From positions 101,685,657 to 101,749,656 of the forward strand of contig OX388343.1 of NCBI GenBank assembly GCA_947579665.1: DNA of 64,000 nt, read 5' to 3'. Of the stretch, positions 25,401-38,900 are shown piece after piece. The notes under the pieces were generated by a model that ran no database searches, had not been told where the DNA came from, and was given only the letters and a program-made list of their open reading frames with translations. Source of the DNA: Sympetrum striolatum. Lineage: Eukaryota > Arthropoda > Insecta > Odonata > Libellulidae. Made by a program: the position numbers and the translations under genes. Every line of letters starts with the position of its first letter. Within the stretch, counting starts at the first letter, position 1.

Positions 25401-28400
25401 AAACAATTCTCTTGCATTACTTCCTGTCAAGTTAACCACAAAATGAAAGCATGAGTTCATTTGTAAGACTAAGAGAATATCAAGAATGCACAGAAAGTCT
25501 GCAACACAGTTGTCCAACATAGTACAGAACTCACTATCTATCAACAAGTTTCTACCATAATGGTTTTGAATACCATGACACTTAAAATGACTTTCAAATT
25601 GGAATAAATGATATCACTAAAAGCAATTGTTTAATGCTTTAAAAGAAATCAAAAAATGAATACCAGTTGAAGAGAATTTCAATCTTAAATTTCTCCCCTT
25701 ATTATTATTGTTGAAACTAACATCGTTTAGAAAAAGATAGGATTGAACTTGTAATCACAAAATAATTCTATGGATACAAATTAATAGAACTTAAACAAAG
25801 AACTCTCTAAATTACTCAGATTAAACATTTATAATAAGGTCATATTATTAAACTCGACAAATTTTGAATGAAATTTATATCATACATAATGATGCAAAGG
25901 TAACTATACTGTAAGAAATGGAATCATTGATTTACTAAAAAAATCATTCACTTCACACAGTAACAAGTTAACTTTCTATGTAATAATCGATAGCTATTTA
26001 AGATACCAACAATTGTTATGGAAAATTAACAAATCATATTCCAGTATGCCATTAATACTATTTAATTAAGAAATCTAGTTAAAACTGATATATGTTGATT
26101 ATTAAAATGCTACAAGTAAATGTTTATTCGGACTTAAATGCATCAGTCAATACTGTGTAAATCAGTTAATACTGCACATAAAATGGCTTCTTAGATAATG
26201 CAAATAAATGATTCTGATATCAAGAAAATAATAGATCATGAAAACTAAAGGAACTCTGACATGTGATGGTAACATAAAAATTTTAACATAAATGAAGAGA
26301 TACTAAACAAAAGGAATCACACAAAGCGTAAAATAGATCCTAAATTCTTTTATGAAACTTCTATAAAGATTGATTCTAATGATTTTCTTAAAATAAAATG
26401 TCATGTGGAAAAATAAGGCAATTTAAAAAATAGTTGAAAATATTATTATAAATCAGATAAAAATTTCAAAGAAGGGGTCAAATATAGAGTATACCTATAC
26501 AGTGGTAGCTAAGAGTACACCAGATTTTCAAGAGATAACTTGTGCAATACTCATACTAAAAAGATAGGAAAATGGTTTATATTACTGCACGAAATATAAA
26601 AGGGTCTATGTATGGAAAGTATTAATTATTAAAAGCAATAACCCATCCTGTCACAAAGTATTACATAGCTGTTCTAAACTTCTAATAAGAGATTCTAAGA
26701 GCTGTTGAGCCAAATGAATATTTTGTTACCTGTTTATCATAGTTTGAAATTAAACTTTTCAAAGACTTTGATTATAACTTCAGACAGTTATACGTCAGCT
26801 ATTCATAAATAGGGGAGCATCTGTATATACTGATTGAAACATCCAAGATATTTAGGGTAAAAATAACCTTGTTTCCTATTTAATCGCAAAAAGATGTTTC
26901 ATCTGGAAGTGTGTAAAACACAACTAATTTTTTACTCTTAATGCCGAAAAAAATGCAAGTAATGCAAGTCAAGTAATGCAAGAAAGTTGAATGATAGTGA
27001 ACAATTCACTTAATCAACAAAATCATCACAATGACAAAATGAACATTTCAGTGAGCTTTATTTAGAAGTGGATCATTTACCAGAAAATATCTCGTGGTAA
27101 GTAATTTGAGTAAATGATACAGCACTAGAGAGAGATTAGAGAGTTGAATAAGTTAAGTTTTTATCAGAGTGCTTGAAAGGATTATTTAATATAATACTTT
27201 GGTAAATTAAAGAAATTTTTTATGCGGTTTCATATTTTTAATTTTTCACATTGAATAGAAAAGAGAGATTAATATGAAAACATACACTCCTATCGAATGA
27301 AACAGCAAAATAAAGTTTTGTTGATAGTTAAAATCATGAAAATTAACATTCTTTCATTTTTATGAAGAAGGATAAACAAATCCAAAAAAATAAATGGTGA
27401 AAACTAAAAATGAATTGCTCCTCTGATATAAAATACTGCTGAAAGATTAACATTAATGGCAAAGCTATTGTAGGAAAACATTTCTACTTATTTGATTATG
27501 CAAAATGAAAAAAATAGTTACTTTTAAATGTTGGGTTAGTTCAAAAAATTAATGTAGAAGTTATCGACTAATTAAAAATGACAAATTCCTTAGAAGATAA
27601 CCTAATGTATGAGCACCTACGAGATACCATGACAAAGGTATGTATGGCATAAAATTTCAGAAATAAATATGATCTTGAAAAATAACTGAAGTCATTATCT
27701 TGGCAATGGCATCTCATAAGGGAAATCAAAAACAAACACATGCTCTAGGTGCCCTCTCAATCCATACTATGAAGGAACCAGTATAACTAGTTATGGTTAT
27801 TGATGCAAGCGCCTATGGATCAGCATGCATACAAGGAAATTAAAAGGGCATATCCCTTGGGAAGAGGACATCAAATGTAACAAGAATAAACTTAGCTTCA
27901 CCTGTGAACGTCTTCTGCTTTTTCAAAGCAATTTCTCCACGTTTAACACTTCCACCTTCACATGAAAGAATTAAACTGCTTCTATCCTGAAGTTCCAATG
28001 GTCAAATAAGGATACACACTACACAATGCATTAGTATTATTGACCATTTTAAACATGAATTCAATACCTATCGATGTATCAGAAGAAGTAGGAAAACACT
28101 GGAAAGATTAATTAAGACTCCGAACAAACATACCAACAAGTTACAATTGATCAAAACAATTGATTAGCTGGTTAAAAACCATAATAATGAGAAATTATAT
28201 AAAAGGAACACAACCAGAAATATTGGAAAGTAAGATTTAGAATCAAAAGAAATGTCAGTACTGGGAGGAATAGAAAAAAGAGTATCTCTACCATAAAATT
28301 CTATAGGATTAATTTTTTATTAATCCAATAATACATATGCTTACAGTAACCATAGTTATCAGTAACACAACCCTAACTTTTCTTTTACTGATTCATTAAG

Positions 28401-29718
28401 ATGCAAGTTCCTAAAACAAATAAGCATATGGGTAATATTCATCAACATTCAAATGGAACAAGAAATAATTATTCCAGAGGAATTCAATCAGGTTCAAACA
28501 ATTTTACCAGAATTTGAAAATGCTAATAAACAACTCTACAGTCCTTTCCAAGGCGATAATTAAAAAAATACAAGAGGATTCATAATAAAAACGGCAGTAA
28601 AGGGCAACATGTGGCTTAATGTGCAGAAGCTTCATATCATCGAGGTTTAAAATAAAATTAACTCTGACACAGGTTATTTCAACATATAAAAAGTGTTCAT
28701 TGGGAAGGGCAACTTCCCATACAAGAATCATGGATATGAAACACCAAACACAAGGAAGATCGAAACAATCAGTGGTTGCTCAATTCAAATATCCACATTG
28801 CTATGACTTCTTCTCTCTTCTATGTCACCCATCAAGCATATGTTAATTAGGCAAGTAAGCATAAGGAGTTATCTCATGAATTTATATTATGTACATTCAC
28901 ACACACACACCACAGTTTATGAGTACTCAGTTCCTTTTTGTTATTATACAACACCACAAGCAAACTCCAACACTTAACTCCAAAATGATCACCTCAGGCA
29001 TTAGTCTTTAGAAGCTCACACTTAGAGCAATTTATGAAATGTAACCATACACATTTAAAGTAAGCATACAAAACGATTCTTTGGAGAACACAAGTTTACT
29101 TCCTATTAATGACAGTAAATAATTCTTTTAATGATTCACGTTCCACGCTTTAGTCTGAATGGATTGAGAGCAAATTTTTTTCAAAAGAGAAAATATATTA
29201 GAACCTACACTTAAAAGAAATCAAATTACTATAAAAAATGTTACTTCTCCAGTGTTTACACTCAGTTGGAGCTCTCAGATATCTACCAAAAGCAAAATTT
29301 TAGGATGATTAGATACAACAGAACATTCCCTACCGATAAAAATGAAAAGCATTCCTTGCTTATCTGCTAGAAGTATAGCAGAGGACACTGATCACGATGT
29401 GGCAGTGCTCAATCCGAAGAAAATGCTGCAGCAGCAAAAAGTGAACAAGGCTTAATGAAGAGATTCAGAAAGAATGACAACCCTATGCAAAGCATAAAGT
29501 CATTAAAATGAATAACTTGTGTTCTTGAAACAAAAGAATTGTTCTTCATACTTCAAGTGGTGCCTTTTTCTTGATTCTTTCTTGGCCATTACTTTACAAA
29601 TCTATACATTCCAAACTTAATACCCCAGACTCGTGATAAACATGACTTTGCTATTGATAAAAATATGTCTATTTGATAAGGATGCCAAGAGAAAGGGCAT
29701 GGACAAAGTAAGAATTAA
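22422..29718. other. AT-rich DNA downstream of beta-spectrin, including its 3' untranslated region
   Basis: No protein-coding gene is supported. The end adjoining 29718 must hold the 3' untranslated region of the spectrin transcript. The first canonical AATAAA hexamer I noticed on the minus strand is at 28316-28321 (TTTATT on plus), implying a tail of about 1.4 kb, but an earlier ATTAAA variant (about 29126-29131) is possible. A (CA)7 run lies at 28898-28911 and a 20-bp tandem repeat at 23980-24039. Confidence 0.4.
23980..24039 (+). repeat. three copies of a 20-bp tandem repeat
   Basis: The units TATCTCTTATAATAGGTTCA, TATTTCTTATGATAGGATCG and TATTTCTTATGATAGGACAA follow each other without gaps. 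A minor minisatellite with no evident role. Confidence 0.75.
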
Positions 29719-29917
29719 TTACTTTTTCTTTAATGTAAAGAAGCTTCTGCGCTTGGGCTCATCCTTCCTGTCCCCTGATGCAGGCAGTGTCTGGGATCTG
29801 GATGGTCCGGCCGACCCATATGACTCACTACTCACTGCTGCTCCCAATCGCCTCATCCAATCTCCCATTTCTTCATCGTCCTTTGCCTGAAACAGGTACT
29901 CTGCACCACCCACAAGC
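29719..29917 (-). CDS. beta-Spec: beta-spectrin exon 44: PH domain end, C terminus
   Basis: It encodes the last PH strands and helix ([20 protein letters not shown]; the Trp of the C-terminal PH helix is present), then [10 protein letters not shown] and [15 protein letters not shown] before TAA. The ending is nearly identical to fly beta-spectrin. Acceptor TACTCGCAG precedes 29917. Confidence 0.95.
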
Positions 29918-32900
29918 CTGCGAGTACCCAAAGAGATGCATAATAAAGGCACAATGTTTTTTATGATCATTTGTGCTCCTACATTAAATTTAATTTTTTT
30001 CAATGATTTTTAGTCAACATATTCCTACTTCCAGCAGTACAGTAATGAGTTTGGAATATTAAATCTCAAACTCCATGCCTATCAATATTAGAAAAAAATT
30101 AAGTAAAACAAGCAATTGGTGCTACAAACAGAGAGCAATGTATTCACTAAAATCTCCTCATATTTCAACATTATATGGAATTGCATAGATTGCCTTAGAG
30201 TTTAATTGATACTTCATGAAGTAACTTTATGGTTTAAATTCATAGCAGTTATCAAATTTGCTACCGGAATACACTAAAAGCAAAGTCATCTGTAACATTG
30301 TATTACCCAAACACATATAATAAATGAGTATTTACAGATTAACTATCAATCTAATACATGTATGCTCAAAAGTGTAATATTTTGTAGATGATATTTTGAA
30401 AACCATTACCCAACCAAATTTAATTAAATTCATAAATTAAATTGTTTGGCACTCGACTTGTTATTGGCAATAATAGTTACTTTTGATCCTTCTTACTAGT
30501 GCTGGTTTCCTTCTAACTTAAGTAGAGGGTAGAATAAATTAAATAGGTATATTTCCTTCCAAAACTCAATGCACTAATATATTTTTATATTTCATTTTCA
30601 ACACATTTCATTAATGTTTAAATTACGAAACAGTAAAATAAAACAAATCAACCACAGTGATTATAGGAGTTACCAGGCAGCTAACAAAACTTACTTGAGT
30701 CTAAACACATGCTTTTTCTTGGTGTAGTCACTGGCAATTTCCACTGCACCCCCACGAACGTCTATTGGGCTTTCATTCTTAAAGAATGCTTCGGGTGCTG
30801 CCTTATAGCTCTTCTGGTCTTTGTAGGACAGGATGAAATGACCCATCAACACAACGTAAACTTTATCCCATGACCTGTGATAAAGATAAATAAATCAACA
30901 CATAGAGAAAATCTAATCAAGAGAGAATTTTCACAGCAATTAACTGCTTTTAATATCAATTTTAAGAAAAAAATTAAATTGACAGAGAAGGTTTATGTTG
31001 AATATTTCCGAGTTCCTCTTTTTTCAAACTTAAATTGATCAGAAAATCAAAAATTTCCACTATAACTTAAGATATGAATATCATAGTAGAGCTGCTTACG
31101 TCTAAGAAACTTTTGGATACTTAGGACTCAAGATCTTATTGCTGATAAAAGAAAAAGGTAATGTATCAGTATTTACAAAAATGACACCATAAACTTTCCT
31201 ACAACAAAAATGTTTCCTTATAAGTTAAAATTAGAATAAATTAGAATTAAATAAGGAATAATACGTTTCAATTTGTATTAACAAAAACAATAAATTTGTT
31301 TCTTTTAAGTCTTCCGGAGCTTAAAATCCAATATCTACCACATCAATTACTTCGATGGCTCTAAAACTGACTTGACTGCATGTCGAAATTCATTTTTTTA
31401 TAGAATAAAGGGTGGGTGTCAGAAAATGTTATTACCTGTTAGTTGCCTTCTTATTGATGGATTCCCATTCGTGTTTCCTTACTAAAGCACCTTCAATTTG
31501 GTCCTCTTCACCTCCAGAGGTTGGTCGTTCTAATAAAATATTTGAAATAAGATTATTAGAAGAAAGAAATAATGAGACCAATCCCCAGGAACTACCAACA
31601 CCAAGTTATTATTTCAGATTAACAATGAAGATGAGTGATTACATTAAGAATAAAATCACATGCATAACTGGTGATAGTGTGGTGGCGAAAAAATCAATTA
31701 CATAAAACATAGAGAATTAACCTAAAAAGTTGCAAAAGACGTGAGTGAGAGTAATTTGTACACATTTATGGTGGGAACAAATAATACATGGTCCCTGAAA
31801 ATCTCCACTTACCTATTTTATGATATTAATAGATTTAGAATCTTAGATTGTACCAACACCTGTTCCATTGAGTTAAGAAAGTCCATTCACCCAATAGTGT
31901 GCAAGATTGTTTGGCTTACCAGCAGCCCTCTCCAGGTTTGACTCATCGTCACTTGCACTCCCTGGTATAGTAGAGGGAGGAGACTTAGATTTCTTCCATC
32001 TAAAACTGCGGAATGGAGACTTAGACCTTGCTCTGTCCTTCTTCTTGTACTCCTTGCCAAGGGATGGTGCTAGATGACCATAACATAATTGCACATAAAT
32101 AATTTTTCACATTTCAATTGCAATTCTGCCAACTGTGCATTATTTTTTCATTTTAGAGACCCACGGTTGACATTAAATACTCACTGTCTATCAAATCTGC
32201 TTTTGAAGGTCCATCACCATAAACACAAGGTCAAACATTTGCAAATTTTAGCATGCGATAATTTTGTTTCGAAACATATCTGTAGCAAAGCCTAGCAAAT
32301 TTTCTTTAGAAAACTGTGCATACACAGACATAGGGATCATGAAACCCTTTCATTTTTCTGAATATTTTATTTTCATTTACATTCAACCAAGGTTAGCAGC
32401 TAAAGTTATCTAAAACTACAGGTTATAATGACTATAAACAAAATATAACTGAAGATCTAGCATGATGTATAAAATATATGAAACTCGATATTTATACATA
32501 AGGTAAATACCAAACATAACGTCATATAAGTCAGTCTTTGAAAGACTTTATAGACAGATTTTTACTGACATCTGTTTTTATGTTACCCTTGTTATATGGA
32601 AGAGAAAAAATACATATCTGATTATGAGAAAATAAGGTGTATTTCTACATCCCAACAGGTATACAAAATTATAGAAAACCCAACTTCTTATCTCCTCCTC
32701 TTGACAATACTGTTAAAACTCAAAATCAACTTCTTTAAAGAGACAAGCATTTATGATTCTGCTCACTTTTTCCAACTACTATTTTGATTCAAGTTACAAT
32801 AATATTAATGCTAAAGTATACATTTTTTACCTAACAATTAAACATTAATTAACTACGAATTACAGCATCATTTCTGAGGGAATCGACAAATCTTTAAGTA

Positions 32901-35900
32901 TATCCATCTGATTCTGACATTTATAAATATTCCTTATGACAAATAATGGTGAACAGTTGTAATGGACTGGTAGTAATTTAAAGTTTAGTTTTACAGAAAA
33001 TATGCCGACTTATATGACAATATGTGGTATAAAATAAAAAATGGAGGTTTGTTAAAGCCCTATCTTTGCACATCCTGCAATTGCGAATACTTACTTGAGG
33101 GAGCGGAGACGTTTGGAGAGTCAGGCAGACTGTCTCCAGTGTGGGGGCTGTTTGGCTCCGATAAGCCCACATTGGTAGCAGTGGGAGAGGCAGGCAGGCT
33201 TTCATGCACTACAAGAAATTCAACAAATGGAAGCATGCAGCAAATAGCAAACAAATGAGCAACATGCAAAACTCTACTCATTCCTTTTCTTGAAACAACA
33301 GCAATGCCATTCGATCATTGCAAAGAATAGTTCAAACTTTACAATTCTCCACTTCACAAGCCACTTCTCCTTCCAGCTTCAAATCGTAACTGATTTTAGA
33401 GCATGAAAATAATAAACTCTTGAATATGATTCTAAAAAAATTCTGTTATAAACTGCAATGAAGCTCTTCAAAAAAACAGCCCTTTATAAGTCACAATGCA
33501 AGATTATCTTAAAAAATTAACTATATGCAAACTAGCAGAGTTCTTGCAATAATATATTGAAACATACGACATGCAGCAAATACATCATAATTTCTAAATC
33601 AATATCAGCAAGGAAATAAACCACATCTAGAGAGCAAGCCATTGAAATATTGTTTCAAATGATTGCTTCAATCAAATAGCAAGCATTACCTAAACATAGC
33701 ATATTTTTGTATCATCTTGTGGTAGATTCTACAACAAATGTTACTGGAGTACATGTAAATAACTGTAACTTTTCTGTCATGTTAGAAAAATCAATTCTTT
33801 TCCGTCCTTATCAATTGTCGAATTGACAACCAAAACTTAAACATTAAAAAATATATCTGTATGCAAGGGATTGATTCAAGAGGAAAATTTAACTGATTTA
33901 ACTCACTAATATTTCAGCATCTAAAATTAAAGTGGTAGAAAAATAATTTCTTGAATACTGCATTAAAAACTCATGAAGCAACATGATTATAAAATGCCAA
34001 TAAATACTCATTTGAGCCGAACATGCTTCAGATTAATCAAATGAGAATAAAGAGCCTCATGGTTGTGAAAAAAGAAAATTTTGAACACGACTGTTAAAGA
34101 ATTAGATTTAAAATCTCCAATAGCAGCTTTTTTCAGCATTTCTCTACTCATTCACAGTTATTCCCTTGTTTTCTCGGAATACTGGTGAATGAGAAGAGGA
34201 ACGCTGACAAAAACAGCTATTGGAGATTTTATACCTCTTTACTCACTTGAAAAATTATAGAATCGAAGAAATGTCAACAAGAATCAAAAAAGTACTTAAT
34301 AACTACACCCTTCTGGAAACAAAAGCATTTAATGATACTATTGAAATATATAAAATGAATTTTCTTTTTTTATATGCAATTTGTCTGCACCGACTAAACT
34401 ATGTTCTACAAATGCATTAAGAAAGCTGCACTGCTTTAAAAAGCATTGTTGACAAAAATCATTCATAAGCAACAGCATTTCATACAAACATCATATAAGA
34501 TATTTATATTAGATGGTAATAACAACAAATTGAAAGGACTAAATCTCAAACAGGAGTTTCAAAATAATCATCCTTTCCTATAAAATGAGTTTTCCATAGG
34601 TTTATCAGATAATTTTAGTAGTTTATGAACAGAAATATTAATGCTAACAGTAATAATAAATAAAAATGGGAAGGTAAAAAGGGATGGGTAATAATCTGAT
34701 CTAATCAATATTTCACAGGGAACAGACAATTATATCAAAAGATTAGGTATCACATGATAAAAAAGCATAGGAAAACAGCATAAAATATATCACAGAAAAA
34801 TACATAAACACAATTTTGAAAGTGAACTAACTAGTACAACCAACATCTATGTTTGCATTTATGAATCAATCTAATACTAATGATGCACATGGCATTTCCT
34901 CAGTATTTGTTCAGGAGAAGCAAGGGAAGGCAATCAATGTTTAACCTACTCAAAGGAGAGAGCATTGGGTTGCTTGTGAGTAAGAGGTTCCCCAAGCACA
35001 ATTTCCTTATGTTTGTGTGGAGAGATTAATATGGGTACAACTTGGAATGTCTTTTTATAGTGGTACTTACTTGTAAATAGCCACACCTGAAGACACCTCT
35101 CTTTCCTCTAAATTCAATAATAGGAATGAGATGATAAGGATAAAGTTCAATTTTCTCTATGACAACTAAGATCAGTCTTTTTGCTTATTGCTACCACACT
35201 CTTTACTTTGCATTGGAAAGCTAAACATGAAGAGTGAATTGGTGATAGTGAATCCTAAAATTGGCATCACAAGCTCATCAGTTTTCATCCACAGTTGGCT
35301 TTTTGCTCATAACACTCCCTTCACTTTTTTAACCTCTACTCTCAGCAAATTTCAGCTGATCCTTAATTGACTATGAATGTAAAAAGCTATTTGACTACTT
35401 GCTTCATAGTATGCGTGTGTTATTATTTTAATTAATTACTGGTACAAAAAGTTTCCACTCGACAAGGAAAAAAATTACTGATAATCAGTCCTTCACCATG
35501 TGTTATTAGCATTTTCTGTAAAAAGGATGAAATTTACAGCCTCTAAAAATGAAAATATATACAAAGCTATCAGATGGCATAAGTTGTCACTTTGTTAGAA
35601 AACTGTGCACAAAATTTATATAGCAGTAAAAGAAAAACAAACACAACATACTGTTAATTGAAAAACCACTCACCTTAAATACAGCTGGATATGAGCAAAT
35701 AGTAGAGCAAATCATTCATGTGATAAAAGAAAACTAAAAGCAAAGAAGTTTTTCTTTGAGTCTTCTCATAGGAAATATAACAAATATTCATAAGAAATGG
35801 AAGTGCCACACATTCCCAATCACCACTGATAGAATTAAAAATAAACATTGACCATGAAATCGAAAATTAAGCTTAGGTGGACTTAATAATGTAGTACATC

Positions 35901-38900
35901 AAAAGAACCACCACCACACCATCACCAAAATGTAACATTTAAAGTACCTGAAAAAATAAACAAGAGCAAAAAAATTTAATTCAGCAAGAATAAATTGATT
36001 CCTCACAATTCAGCTTCACAAAAAAAATTGGAAAGCAATACATAAAAATGCCAAAAGTATGAAAACAATCTATCATAGAAGCCTAGTGCAAAAATAAATA
36101 GAGCAATAACACCTTGAAGCTGCAATCATAGAGTGTTTGCGTAGATGCCAAGAAATCATAACCCAAATTCTAACAAACCTACCTTCCCGAGAAGAAGGCT
36201 TCTCAATTGGGGACACCATTTTGGCAGAGGGTTTGCGATGAGCAGCTTACCAGCCAAGGAGGGCAGAAGAGAAAGAGAGAGAGAGAGAAAGATCGTGACC
36301 ATGCAACATGCTGCTGAAAGGGGTTTCAAATAAAATTTAGCCATTATTTCTCAATTTTTCCCATAAAACATTTGATTGCAGATCAAATCTGCTTTTTCAT
36401 GCTCTAACATGGTAGTGTAATTACAACAGTAATTCTGAAATAACCAATTCAGGAAATAATTCCTACATGATCCTACACTTCAAATAAAAATTAGAAAAAT
36501 GAAACGTGATAATATAGTAGAGTAAAATTTTTAAGTAACATGGGACCTGTAAGAATAATCAAAGGGAGAAAAAATGTCAACAGAATGACAAAAGTATTTC
36601 ATAAATTGATAAAATTTTTTCGCACTGATGGCGAATGAAGCATTATTTCTATGGCAGGGTTGATTGCAAGTAATTAAGAATTCAAAATATAATATCAGCA
36701 AATAAGAAATGAATAAAATTGTAATTACTTGAATATTTTGATGGCCAATTACCCACATAATCTGTGTGGAATCCACTCATGCAGTGAAGAATGTTAAGAT
36801 AGAGCATGCAGTTAATATTACAGTGTGCTTCATTTGAGCAACTATGATCAACAAAGTATTTACTTTCTTAAAATATGTGAAATGTAGATGCTGATGAATC
36901 CTCATATAGTTGAAACTTTCATATATTAGTTGGGGACCTTCTTTCAAAATATTAAGTGACTACAACTGACTGATGCAAGCCAGAGCAACATTATGGTAAC
37001 AGCTAGATGGATTACCATTCACAGCATTTTGCTATTAATAATGAAATTCAGAAGAATAAGAAGAAAATCACAGATGAGAATATTATAGAGACTTTGAGAA
37101 CAGAAATATTCGATAGACATACCAATGTACTTTGGCATAGAAGTAAAGGAAATCATCATATTCTCTAAAATTAGAAATGGAGCTGCAAATATTTAATGAA
37201 ATGTGAAAAATCTTTATGAAATTAAAAGTGATTTTCAATAAATTACTGTATCAACACCCATATTACAGATAGCAAATATTGCTGTAACTGTTAATGAATT
37301 AATAAACAAATAATAAATATTACTTAAAACCAATCACCAATCCCAAATAAAGACTAAGTATTATTATTAATATCCCATTCTCTGAGCAAATACATAAAGC
37401 TGAATTAATTTTGTGGGAAAAATTGACAAGACAATTACGGGTAGTACACAAATTAGGTAACACAAAATTCTCCAATTTTCAATCCCCCTCCCCCATGTAA
37501 CAGGACCACAACGCCAGGTAGGACTCCTCCTCCCCCACTCTGTTAAGTAGAGAGAGCTTTGTGCTTATGTTCACGAAGGTAAGATTTTTAGTTCCCAATA
37601 ATAATTCACTTTTTAATAAACAATTTCAATTGTAAGGCATTTCATACATTTCACCAAGATTCAATGCCATGACCTGTTGATAATTAGCATTGCACAAAAC
37701 ACAGACAGGGGAATACCTGTGCAGCCTACCACACTCCATTCACACACTGCCAACTTTCCCCGGTAAATTGCACGCGAGTTTTAAATTCAAACTTTAAACA
37801 TGCAGAAATGTTGCTATTTTTTGCAGTTCTAAAACCATGACGTAACGCAAACCTTGGCCCCGCCCCCTCCCCTAGTACCAGGACTGTAACGCCAGGCCAG
37901 ACCCACCTCCTCCCCCAAATTGCATTATGTAATTTGTGTACAGCCCCTTAACAGAGATTTAGCACACATGTAGAAGATTATTACTTCATAATTAGAACAT
38001 TAACACACAACTCCATCCAAAATCAATCTTTTCACAAAGATATTAAACAGAATGAATACTAAACAATTACAAAATCAACAAAAGAACAAAAATTTTTAAA
38101 GGTCCACCAAAAAAGCAGTCTGACTTGAGAACTAAAAGTGTTTTTTTAATGAATTGCTACAATAATTTTAAATTTCAGAGAAAACATTTTAAAATATAAA
38201 ACTCGTGTAGGAGGTAATTCCCACGAGTATATCTAAGCTGATTATTTTACAATCTTCAAAATCCTGGGTTGATTTAAAAGAAAATAATTATCTAGCTACT
38301 GATGTATGCTAATCCAACCAACCATCAAAAATCAATTAGTTTGGTAAAAACCAAAATTACAGCTTAAGGGATTTTTCTTTAAGAAAGCAAAAGGTTAGTA
38401 AATGAAGAAAAGTTTTTTAAAAGCATAATATTAAACATTGAGCAGCATGGAATTTTTAATATTACAGAGAAGTTTTCCTAAATGATTCAGACAACTGAAA
38501 GGTACCCTAGGCAGGCATTACCAATATATAACCTATGGAAAGAGTTACTTTGAGTGGAAAATATACCAAGGGTGCATACCTACAATATTTAAGATTTGTT
38601 ACTTTGTTTTTTTTTTCAAATAATTCATTGCTGAAGGATGAATCATCTCTAGATAAATGAGCCAAAATATACAGAAAAATTGAAGATGAGTACATGAATA
38701 GTAGTTCTAAAAAAATTATTTCAGGAATGCTGATTTATCTTACTTTGAAAAATTACCTACAAACAAAGATTTACCCAAGAAACGCATTGATATCCAAATA
38801 CATTATTCTACCAAGTTTATGACAGTTTGCTCACGAAGAAATGATTACACTTTTAAGAAAATAAAGGACAGAAATATGAAGACATTCTTCAACTCTAGAG

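Noticed and set aside
28898..28911. (CA)7 run
   Set aside because: An ordinary short microsatellite with no link to a gene.
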